NCBI GenBank assembly: GCA_027036095.1
Contig: JALVTA010000089.1
Location: 1 to 8,302, forward strand
Reading direction: 5' to 3'
DNA: 8,302 bases
From: Thiotrichales bacterium
GTDB taxonomy: Bacteria; Pseudomonadota; Gammaproteobacteria; Thiomicrospirales; Thiomicrospiraceae
Made by a program: the position numbers and the translations under genes. The notes below the pieces were generated by a model. That model was not told where the DNA came from, searched no databases, and worked only from the letters and a program-made list of their open reading frames with translations. Of this stretch, positions 1 to 5,533 are shown piece after piece. Every line of letters begins with the position of its first letter. Position 1 is the stretch's first letter.

Positions 1-1224
1 CGAGATGAACTGTCAAAATCAGGGGAGGCCCTTGAGCAGAAGCATCTTGCTCTGCAGCAGCAGCGCCAGAAATTGCAGCAGGCCTTGCAGGACGTGGCAC
101 AGCGACAGACGCTCCTGACGCAGGAACTGTCGCGGCGGCAGCAGGAGCATGAGCGTCTGACGGCACAGCTCAACCGCCAGCAGGCGATGCTGGAGCAGCT
201 GAATGGGCAGCACACGCAGCTTGATAAGGAGCTGGAAGCGCTGCCTGCCGAGGCGGATCTGACATTGAAAATCAACAGCCTGAAAAAGGAACTTGATCAG
301 GCGCGCGAGGCCTTTTCAGCCGCAGAAGCCGCATGGCAGAGCGCGCAGGCGGAACTGGAGCGTCATCGGGCCAGCCTGTCGGAGCTGGAAAAGCAGCAGC
401 TGCGCGCGGAACAGAAACTGGAGCGCCTAGGCGCCCAGTTGGAACAGACCCAGGCAGCCCAGCAACGATGTCATGATGAAGCACTTGCCGCCGGATTGAC
501 CGATGTCCAGCTGCGCCAGGCCACGCTGGATGAGGAAACATCACCTGATGAGGTTGCCCGTGCTCTGAGGCAGGCGGAGCAGACGCTGGAAGCGCTCGGC
601 CCGGTCAACATGACAGCCATCGAACAGCTCGCGGAACTGGAAGGGAAGCTGACGGAGCTGGACGGACAGATGCGGGATCTGCAGGAGGCCGTGGACACGC
701 TCCGTCAGAGTATCGGCAAGCTTGATCGCGACAGCCGCAGGCGATTGCGGGAGGTATTCGAGGCAGTCAATGCGGGCTTTCAGCGCATGTTCCCCACCAT
801 TTTCCGCGGCGGGCGGGCCGCGCTGGCCTGGCTGGACGAACAGGCGGACCCGCTGGAAAACGGCGTGCTGGTGATGGCGCAGCCGCCGGGCAAGCGCAAC
901 AGCCGCATCCAGATGCTTTCCGGTGGTGAGAAGACGCTGACGGCGCTGGCGCTGCTGTTTGCCATCTTCGAGCTCAACCCCGCCCCCTTCTGCGTGCTGG
1001 ACGAGGTGGATGCGCCGCTGGATGATGCCAATGTGGCGCGCTTTGGTGAGCTGGTCAAGTCCATGGCCGAGCGGGTACAATTCATTCTGATCACCCATAA
1101 CAAAACGACCATGACCATGGCCTCCGAGCTGCTGGGCGTCACCATGCAGGAACCCGGGGTTTCCAGAGTCGTGGCGGTGGATCTCGAAGCGGCGGTGAAA
1201 ATGAGCGAGGATACGTCAGCATGA
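1..1224 (+). CDS. smc: Chromosome segregation ATPase SMC, C-terminal part (5' end outside window)
   Basis: The frame is open from base 1 and gives 407 codons, so this is the C-terminal third of SMC, a protein usually about 1,150-1,200 residues long. SMC dimers bind DNA, hydrolyse ATP and, with ScpA/ScpB, compact and help segregate the chromosome. Window codons 1 to about 190 are Q/E/L/R-rich heptad-like coiled coil (the returning arm). A GPVNMTAIEQ segment near codon 200 is typical of the coil close to the head. The C-terminal ATPase half-head follows, with the ABC signature LSGGEK at 916-933, Walker B FCVLDE at 988-1005 running into a D-loop (VDAPLDD), and the switch histidine in ILITHNKTT at about 1087-1113. 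Walker A would be upstream of the window. The stop TGA overlaps the zipA ATG, which suggests translational coupling. An internal TTG at 73 is not a start, because the frame and coiled coil continue upstream of it. Confidence 0.97.
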   Translation, partial: RDELSKSGEALEQKHLALQQQRQKLQQALQDVAQRQTLLTQELSRRQQEHERLTAQLNRQQAMLEQLNGQHTQLDKELEALPAEADLTLKINSLKKELDQAREAFSAAEAAWQSAQAELERHRASLSELEKQQLRAEQKLERLGAQLEQTQAAQQRCHDEALAAGLTDVQLRQATLDEETSPDEVARALRQAEQTLEALGPVNMTAIEQLAELEGKLTELDGQMRDLQEAVDTLRQSIGKLDRDSRRRLREVFEAVNAGFQRMFPTIFRGGRAALAWLDEQADPLENGVLVMAQPPGKRNSRIQMLSGGEKTLTALALLFAIFELNPAPFCVLDEVDAPLDDANVARFGELVKSMAERVQFILITHNKTTMTMASELLGVTMQEPGVSRVVAVDLEAAVKMSEDTSA

Positions 1225-2030
1225 CCGAACTGCAGATCACCCTGGCCGTTCTGGCCCTTCTTTTCGTGGCGCTGCTCTACTGGCTGGGCCAGCGGCGCAA
1301 ACGTCAGCATCAGCCGGTGAATACGGCACAGCCCGCACCGGCGGAGGTGCCTGTGGAAAAAACCGTGCCCACACCGCCGGTGGATGATCGCCAGCCCGAT
1401 CTGTTTGCCGGGACCACCGATCCACTCAAAGAGGAAAACGGTCGTCTGGTGTTGGAGCTGGACGCTGATGAGATCCGCCCCGCAGCCGGTCAGCCGGTGG
1501 ATGTATCCCGCACCAACTTTGGTCGCACTGAAACGGCTTCAAAGTCACAGCCTGCCGCCCAGCCCGAGCAGGCGGACGAGGAAGTGGTGCTGCCCGACAG
1601 TGCCGTCAAGGCGGAGCCGCGCATCTTTGCCATCATGGTGCTTGGCACCAAGCCCTATCCGTGGAAGGAGCTGCAGACGGCACTGGTGGGCATCGGCCTT
1701 GAGCTGGATCCGGCCGAGCGCATCTTCGTGCGCCGCAACGAACATGGCAAGATCTACCTGCGGGTGGCCAACGCACTGGAGCCCGGCATCTTCCCCCTCA
1801 CCGACGAGGAAGGCGCGGAGTTTGAATCACCCGGGGTGGCCATGATTCTGCAGCTGCCCACCTGCGTGCACGCGCCCTTTGCCATGAACCAGATGATCAA
1901 GGATGCCCGCAAGTTGTCACAGCGGCTGGGTGCCCATCTCTACAACGAAAAGCGTCAGCGACTCAATGAATCCCAGCTCAAGGCCATGCGTGACGCCTCG
2001 CTGGACTATGTCTCCGAACCCCTGACCTGA
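1221..2030 (+). CDS. zipA: Cell division protein ZipA
   Basis: ZipA tethers FtsZ polymers to the inner membrane and stabilises the early Z ring in gammaproteobacteria. The protein has 269 residues, shorter than the 328 of E. coli; the difference is mostly in the linker. Residues about 5-22 are one hydrophobic segment followed at once by a basic stretch (QRRKRQH), fitting a membrane anchor with the rest in the cytoplasm. Residues about 32-130 are a Pro/Gln/Ala/Glu-rich, probably disordered linker. Residues about 131-262 form the FtsZ-binding ZipA C-terminal domain, starting at EPRIFAIMVLG and including the GVAMILQLP and FAMNQMIKDARKLSQRLGA segments. A GAGG at 1207-1210 can serve as the ribosome binding site for the ATG at 1221, which overlaps the smc stop by 4 bp. 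The order smc-zipA-ligA is also found in pseudomonads, which supports the call. Confidence 0.96.
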   Translation: MTELQITLAVLALLFVALLYWLGQRRKRQHQPVNTAQPAPAEVPVEKTVPTPPVDDRQPDLFAGTTDPLKEENGRLVLELDADEIRPAAGQPVDVSRTNFGRTETASKSQPAAQPEQADEEVVLPDSAVKAEPRIFAIMVLGTKPYPWKELQTALVGIGLELDPAERIFVRRNEHGKIYLRVANALEPGIFPLTDEEGAEFESPGVAMILQLPTCVHAPFAMNQMIKDARKLSQRLGAHLYNEKRQRLNESQLKAMRDASLDYVSEPLT

Positions 2031-2043
2031 CCGGAAGCCGTCC

Positions 2044-4074
2044 ATGACTCGAGAAGAGGCCCGGCGCCGCATTGAAGAGCTGCGTGCGCTCATTCGCCGT
2101 TATGACTACGCCTACTACGTCCTTGACGAGCCGGAGGTCTCCGACGCCGAATACGATGCGCTGTTCAACGAGCTCAAGGCGCTGGAGGCGCAGTTTCCCG
2201 ACCTGATCACTCCGGACTCACCCACCCAGCGGGTAGGCGGCGCGCCGGCGGAAGGTTTCCGCAAGGTGCGTCACCGCGTGCCCATGCTGTCGCTGGACAA
2301 CGCCTTCAGCGACGAGGAACTGGCCGACTTCGAGCGGCGCATCATCGAACTGGCGCCTGACATTCCCCGGCCGGTGGAATACAGCGCCGAGCCCAAGATG
2401 GACGGTCTGGCCATCAGCCTGCGCTATGAGGCCGGCAGACTGGTGGAGGCTTCCACCCGTGGCGATGGGGAGGTGGGCGAGGATGTGACCCGCAACGCCA
2501 TGACCGTGCGCGCCATTCCTTTGCGGCTGATGACCGACACGCCGCCGGCCGTGCTGGAAGTGCGTGGCGAGGTGTTCATGACCCATGCCGCCTTCGAAGC
2601 CCTCAACCGTCAGCAGATGGAGCGGGGCGAAAAGCCCTTTGCCAATCCGCGCAACGCCGCTGCCGGCAGTCTGCGCCAGCTGGATCCGAAGGTGACCGCC
2701 GAGCGGCAGCTGAGCTTCTATGCCTACGGCTGGGGCGAGGCCGATGACCAGGTACTGGCCGACACCTACACTGACACCATGGCCCGGCTGCGTCAGTGGG
2801 GTGTGCCGGTCAATCCCCTGCTGGAAGTGGTCCACGGCGTGGAGGGCATGCGTGACTATTTCGAGCGCATGAGCGCGCGCCGGGCCCGTCTGGCCTATGA
2901 CATTGACGGCGTGGTGTTCAAGGTCAACAGCCTTCAATGGCAGGAACGGCTGGGTTACACCAGTCGTGCACCCCGGTGGGCCATTGCGCGCAAGTTTCCG
3001 GCACAGGAGGCCTGGACGCTGCTGGAAGATGTCATCGTGCAGGTGGGCCGCACCGGTGCGCTCACCCCGGTGGCGAAGCTGAAGCCGGTGCGCGTAGGCG
3101 GGGTGACCGTCTCCAGTGCCACCCTGCACAATTTTGAAGAAGTGGCGCGCAAGGACATCCGCATCGGCGATACCGTCATCGTGCGTCGGGCAGGGGATGT
3201 CATTCCCGAAGTGGTCGGGCCCGTGCTGTCCAAGCGGCCGCCGGATGCCCGGCCGGTGGTGCCGCCGGAAAAGTGTCCGGTGTGCGGTTCCGATGTGATC
3301 CGGGAGCCGGGCAAGGCGGTGCTGCGCTGTTCGGGGGGACTGTTCTGCCCGGCACAGCGTCAGCGGGCGCTGGAGCACTTCGTCTCCCGCAAGGCCATGG
3401 ACATCCGCGGCCTGGGGCCGAAACTGATTGCCCGTCTGCTGGAAAAAGGCTGGGTCGAGCATCCGGACGACCTCTATCACCTGACCTGTGAACAGCTGGC
3501 CAGCCTGGAAGGCATGGGCGAAAAGTCTGCCCGGAACCTGATCGACGCCATTGAGGCTTCGAAGAACACGACCCTGCCCCGTTTTCTGTTCGCCCTGGGC
3601 ATTCCGGAAGTAGGCGAGGTCACGGCGGAAAATCTCGCGGCCCACTTCGGCTCGCTGGAGACGATCATGCAGGCGGACGCTGCCGCGCTGGAAGCGGTGC
3701 CGGACATTGGTGAAGTGGTAGCGGACAACATCGTCACCTTCTTCCGCCAGCCGCTCAACCGGAAGGTCATTCGCGGCTTGCTTGAGGCCGGGGTGCACTG
3801 GCCGGAGCCGGTGCGGGCCGAAGCCGTGGCCGACTCCCCCTTCGCCGGCAGGACGGTGGTGCTGACCGGCACCCTGCACAGCATGACCCGGGGTGAGGCC
3901 AAAGCGCGCCTGACGGCGCTGGGGGCCCATGTCACCAACAGTGTCTCGCGCAGGACGGATTTCGTGATCGTGGGCGAGAGTCCCGGCTCCAAGGCGCGCA
4001 AGGCCGAACAGCTGGGCGTGACCATGCTGGATGAGCGACAGTTTCTGGAGATGCTGGATGGTTCGACCCCGTAA
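2044..4074 (+). CDS. ligA: NAD+-dependent DNA ligase LigA
   Basis: LigA seals nicks in DNA during replication and repair, using NAD+ to adenylate its active-site lysine. The 676 residues match the family (671 in E. coli), and all domains are present. The Ia domain (about 1-70) holds the YDYAYYVLDEPEVSDAEYD segment that contacts NMN. The nucleotidyltransferase domain carries the KMDG motif with catalytic Lys118 (codon at 2395), then DGVVFK at about 288-293 and a RWAIARKFP motif from 311. The OB fold spans about 325-400. The zinc finger has Cys411, Cys414, Cys429 and Cys435. Helix-hairpin-helix repeats span about 450-585. A BRCT domain runs from about 597 to the end (GRTVVLTGTLHSMTRGEAK). The start ATG lies 13 bp after the zipA stop, with a modest GGAAG at 2033-2037. 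No key residue is missing, so the enzyme should be active. Confidence 0.98.
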   Translation: MTREEARRRIEELRALIRRYDYAYYVLDEPEVSDAEYDALFNELKALEAQFPDLITPDSPTQRVGGAPAEGFRKVRHRVPMLSLDNAFSDEELADFERRIIELAPDIPRPVEYSAEPKMDGLAISLRYEAGRLVEASTRGDGEVGEDVTRNAMTVRAIPLRLMTDTPPAVLEVRGEVFMTHAAFEALNRQQMERGEKPFANPRNAAAGSLRQLDPKVTAERQLSFYAYGWGEADDQVLADTYTDTMARLRQWGVPVNPLLEVVHGVEGMRDYFERMSARRARLAYDIDGVVFKVNSLQWQERLGYTSRAPRWAIARKFPAQEAWTLLEDVIVQVGRTGALTPVAKLKPVRVGGVTVSSATLHNFEEVARKDIRIGDTVIVRRAGDVIPEVVGPVLSKRPPDARPVVPPEKCPVCGSDVIREPGKAVLRCSGGLFCPAQRQRALEHFVSRKAMDIRGLGPKLIARLLEKGWVEHPDDLYHLTCEQLASLEGMGEKSARNLIDAIEASKNTTLPRFLFALGIPEVGEVTAENLAAHFGSLETIMQADAAALEAVPDIGEVVADNIVTFFRQPLNRKVIRGLLEAGVHWPEPVRAEAVADSPFAGRTVVLTGTLHSMTRGEAKARLTALGAHVTNSVSRRTDFVIVGESPGSKARKAEQLGVTMLDERQFLEMLDGSTP

Positions 4075-4615
4075 CGTCAACAAGAAGAAGGCCCGGCGCG
4101 ACGCCCCCAACTGGGAAGAAGAGGACGTCTTCGCCAGCCGCACCCAGATCAAGCTGGCCGCCGAGGCCGTCAATGAGCTGGGTGAGCAGCTGGCCGAAAT
4201 GAGCGAGGCCACACTGGCCCGCTTTCAGCTCAGCGATGAGGTGGCCGAGGCGGTGGCGCAGCTGCGTCGCCTTGACAAGGGGCCGGCCTACAAACGCCAG
4301 CGCAGCTATGTGGGCAAACTGCTGCGTCAGGACGAAGCCCAGCTGGCCCATATCCGCGAAACCCTGGCGCAGCTGGAGCGGGAGGCCCGGGAGGAGAAGC
4401 GCCTGACCGACCGCTGGGCACGCTGGCGCGACCGGCTCATCGAGGAGGGCGACGACGCCCTGGCCGATCTGCTGGCCGAATTTCCCCGCGCGGACCGCAA
4501 CCAGCTACGCCAGCTCATCCGTCAGGCACAACCGCAGCAGCCGGAGCAGAAGCGCCGGCAGGCGGCGCGCAAGCTGTTTCAGGTGATCCGGGATTTGCAT
4601 CGCCAGCCTGAATAG
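4058..4615 (+). CDS. darP: Ribosome assembly factor DarP (YjgA family, DUF615)
   Basis: DarP, formerly YjgA, binds precursors of the large ribosomal subunit late in 50S assembly in the cytoplasm. The 185-residue protein is highly charged and helical. Its family-like stretches are VFASRTQIKLAAEAVNELGE near the start, RQRSYVGKLLRQ in the middle, WRDRLIEEGDDALADLL, and FPRADRNQLRQLIRQAQ followed by ARKLFQVIRDL at the end. All line up with E. coli YjgA (KSEIKRDAEELKRLG, LIGKMLR, LRDRLIDQGDDAIAEVL, DADRQQLRTLIRNAKKE). I chose the ATG at 4058 because a GGAG lies at 4047-4050, 7 bases upstream, and the protein then begins with a basic, hydrophilic tail. An in-frame ATG at 4031 has no comparable ribosome binding site and would add MSDSFWRCW. 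The chosen start overlaps the end of ligA by 17 bp, so translation is probably coupled. The rpsO promoter appears to lie across its 3' end. Confidence 0.93.
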   Translation: MVRPRNVNKKKARRDAPNWEEEDVFASRTQIKLAAEAVNELGEQLAEMSEATLARFQLSDEVAEAVAQLRRLDKGPAYKRQRSYVGKLLRQDEAQLAHIRETLAQLEREAREEKRLTDRWARWRDRLIEEGDDALADLLAEFPRADRNQLRQLIRQAQPQQPEQKRRQAARKLFQVIRDLHRQPE

Positions 4616-4623
4616 GAGATAAT
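4595..4623 (+). promoter_or_regulatory. Candidate sigma-70 promoter for rpsO
   Basis: TTGCAT at 4595-4600 and GATAAT at 4618-4623 are separated by 17 bp. The -10 matches TATAAT in five of six positions; the -35 keeps only the TTG core and one fewer match elsewhere than a strong site. The -35 and most of the spacer are inside darP and the -10 overlaps the bases just after its stop. Initiation would fall near 4630, giving a leader of about 70 nt that contains the whole predicted pseudoknot. This is inferred from motifs only; readthrough from darP is also possible because no terminator separates the genes. Confidence 0.5.
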
Positions 4624-4639
4624 TCCTGCTTCGTTTTCA

Positions 4640-4695
4640 CCCTGTCTGCTATCGGTTGGCGGACAGGGCGAGTCGATCCACAACCGATAGGAGAG
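4640..4695 (+). promoter_or_regulatory. rpsO leader pseudoknot, probable S15 autoregulatory element
   Basis: Stem 1 is CCCTGTC (4640-4646) with GACAGGG (4662-4668), 7 bp. Its loop contains CTATCGGTTG (4649-4658), a perfect 10-base complement of CAACCGATAG (4681-4690), which runs into the AGGAGAG Shine-Dalgarno sequence (4689-4695). The arrangement is an H-type pseudoknot with a 2-nt first loop and a 12-nt last loop (4669-4680). The upstream hairpin can instead extend inwards (4647-4651 with 4657-4661, using two G-U pairs), giving two competing folds. In E. coli, S15 represses its own mRNA by binding a pseudoknot over the translation start. The position and topology here are analogous, but the sequence match to the known element was not tested. 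Full 10-bp pairing across a 2-nt loop is sterically demanding, so fewer pairs may form. Confidence 0.68.
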
Positions 4696-4701
4696 AGCAT
4701 C

Positions 4702-4968
4702 ATGCTGAGCACCGAAGACAAGGCCAAGATCGTTGCCGAGTTCGCCACCCACGAAGGCGACACCGGTTCACCGGAAGTGCAGGTTGCCCTGCTGACCGCG
4801 CGCATCAACTACCTGACCGAGCACTTCAAGACCCACAAGAAGGACAATCATTCCCGTACCGGTCTGCTGAAGCTGGTGGCGCGTCGCCGCAAGCTGCTGG
4901 ACTACCTGCACCGCAAGGACGCCGACCGCTACTTCAACCTGATTCAGCGTCTCGGCCTGCGCAAGTAA
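4702..4968 (+). CDS. rpsO: 30S ribosomal protein S15
   Basis: S15 is a primary-binding protein of the small subunit. It recognises the three-way junction of helices 20-22 in 16S rRNA, nucleates platform assembly and takes part in intersubunit bridging. The 88 residues match the family (89 in E. coli). The clear signatures are GDTGSPEVQVALLTARI near residues 18-34, HKKDNHSRTGLLKLVARRR in the centre, and the ending RYFNLIQRLGLRK. The start ATG has AGGAGAG at 4689-4695, 6 bases upstream. The gene appears to be transcribed alone: a promoter and structured leader precede it and a hairpin terminator follows. The upstream neighbour darP also serves ribosome assembly. Unlike E. coli, where pnp is next, the following genes are a rhodanese-like protein and an MCP. 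Confidence 0.98.
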   Translation: MLSTEDKAKIVAEFATHEGDTGSPEVQVALLTARINYLTEHFKTHKKDNHSRTGLLKLVARRRKLLDYLHRKDADRYFNLIQRLGLRK

Positions 4969-4997
4969 GCGCCTTTCGCCACTTCAGGCGATGATGG

Positions 4998-5025
4998 GAA
5001 GCCCCGCCTCCGAGCGGGGCTTCTT
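4998..5025 (+). terminator. Rho-independent terminator after rpsO
   Basis: GAAGCCCCGC (4998-5007) and GCGGGGCTTC (5014-5023) form a perfect 10-bp GC-rich stem with a 6-base loop (5008-5013). The T-rich tail is short and broken (CTTCTTGCG), so termination may be incomplete and some transcripts could continue into the rhodanese gene. A weaker 5-bp repeat, CGCCT/AGGCG (4970-4974 and 4986-4990), lies between the rpsO stop and the terminator. Confidence 0.75.
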
Positions 5026-5038
5026 GCGTCTGGGCCGG

Positions 5039-5055
5039 TTGGCACGATTCCTGTT
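5039..5055 (+). promoter_or_regulatory. Possible sigma-54 (-24/-12) promoter for the rhodanese-MCP pair
   Basis: TTGGCACG at 5039-5046 is an exact match to the sigma-54 -24 element (YTGGCACG). After the right 4-base spacing comes CTGTT (5051-5055) against consensus TTGCW. The -12 GC is GT here, which weakens the call. Initiation would fall near 5065, about 48 bases before the rhodanese ATG. The same TTGGCA could be a sigma-70 -35, but I see no good -10 at 16-18 bp. No activator site was identified. Confidence 0.28.
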
Positions 5056-5112
5056 AGGCTGGAGTCATCAGTCCCTCGGAACGGCTTCATTGGAAACAGA
5101 GGAGAGCGCAAC

Positions 5113-5523
5113 ATGCAACGAGCCCGCTGGCTGATTTTTCTGCTGAGCCTGCTGGGAGCCCAGACGGTCTGGGCCAAGGCGGATTCTCCGGCACAGATCC
5201 CCGGTGCCACCACAGTGGATGTGGCACAGGCCAAGCAACTGTTCATGCAGGGGGTCAAGTTCATCGACGTTCGCAGTTATTCCGACTGGAACGCGGGGCG
5301 GATTCCGTTGGCTTATCATCTGGAGCTTCACCACGAACTGACTCGTGAGGCACTGGCCAATATCGTGGCACAGGATGAGCCGGTGGTGTTCTACTGCAAC
5401 AGTCTCAAGTGCCATCGCAGCGCCAAGGCCACCAAAAAGGCGGTGGAATGGGGTTATACGCGGGTCTACTATTTCCGGCTGGGGTTCCCCAACTGGAAGA
5501 AAGCCATGAATCCGATCGAGTGA
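5113..5523 (+). CDS. Exported single-domain rhodanese-like protein
   Basis: Rhodanese domains carry sulfane sulfur as a persulfide on a loop cysteine; the physiological donor and acceptor cannot be read from the sequence. The 136-residue protein begins with a Sec-type signal peptide: basic MQRAR, a hydrophobic core LIFLLSLLG, and a VWA cleavage site after about residue 21, so the mature form should be periplasmic. The rhodanese fold follows, with FIDVRSYSDWNAGRIPLAYHL at about 50-70 (the conserved D-x-R strand), and the active-site strand and loop VVFYCNSLKCHRS from 91. The loop holds two cysteines, Cys95 (the usual catalytic place) and Cys100, in a longer loop than the classic C-x5-R type. 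GGAGAG at 5101-5106 is the ribosome binding site. The MCP start is only 10 bp after its stop, so the two are very probably co-transcribed. A role in ligand processing for the MCP is inference. Confidence 0.88.
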   Translation: MQRARWLIFLLSLLGAQTVWAKADSPAQIPGATTVDVAQAKQLFMQGVKFIDVRSYSDWNAGRIPLAYHLELHHELTREALANIVAQDEPVVFYCNSLKCHRSAKATKKAVEWGYTRVYYFRLGFPNWKKAMNPIE

Positions 5524-5533
5524 GGGGGTGGTC

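Noticed and set aside
73..1224. TTG at 73 as the start of a short separate gene
   Set aside because: The same frame is open to base 1 and continues the SMC coiled coil; the gene simply begins before the window.
541..1310. Reverse-strand open frames opposite smc and the start of zipA
   Set aside because: These overlap the SMC signature and Walker B codons in antisense; no plausible ribosome binding site or family resemblance was seen.
2218..4212. Very long reverse-strand open frame (664 codons) opposite ligA
   Set aside because: It mirrors the whole ligA coding frame, which is certain from its motifs. Its translation is rich in His, Arg, Gln and Gly with no recognisable domain, as expected for an antisense frame kept open by GC-biased codon use.
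4640..4668. Hairpin after darP read as a terminator for the smc-zipA-ligA-darP run
   Set aside because: The stem is not followed by a T-run, and its loop is perfectly complementary to the rpsO ribosome binding region, so a leader regulatory role explains it better.
4656..4994. + strand open frame overlapping rpsO in another frame
   Set aside because: It is a shifted reading of the certain rpsO gene and its leader; no domain or ribosome binding site supports it.
5528..5533. GTG at 5528 as the MCP start
   Set aside because: It lies inside the purine-rich AGGGGGT that serves as ribosome binding site for the ATG at 5534, and would add only two residues.
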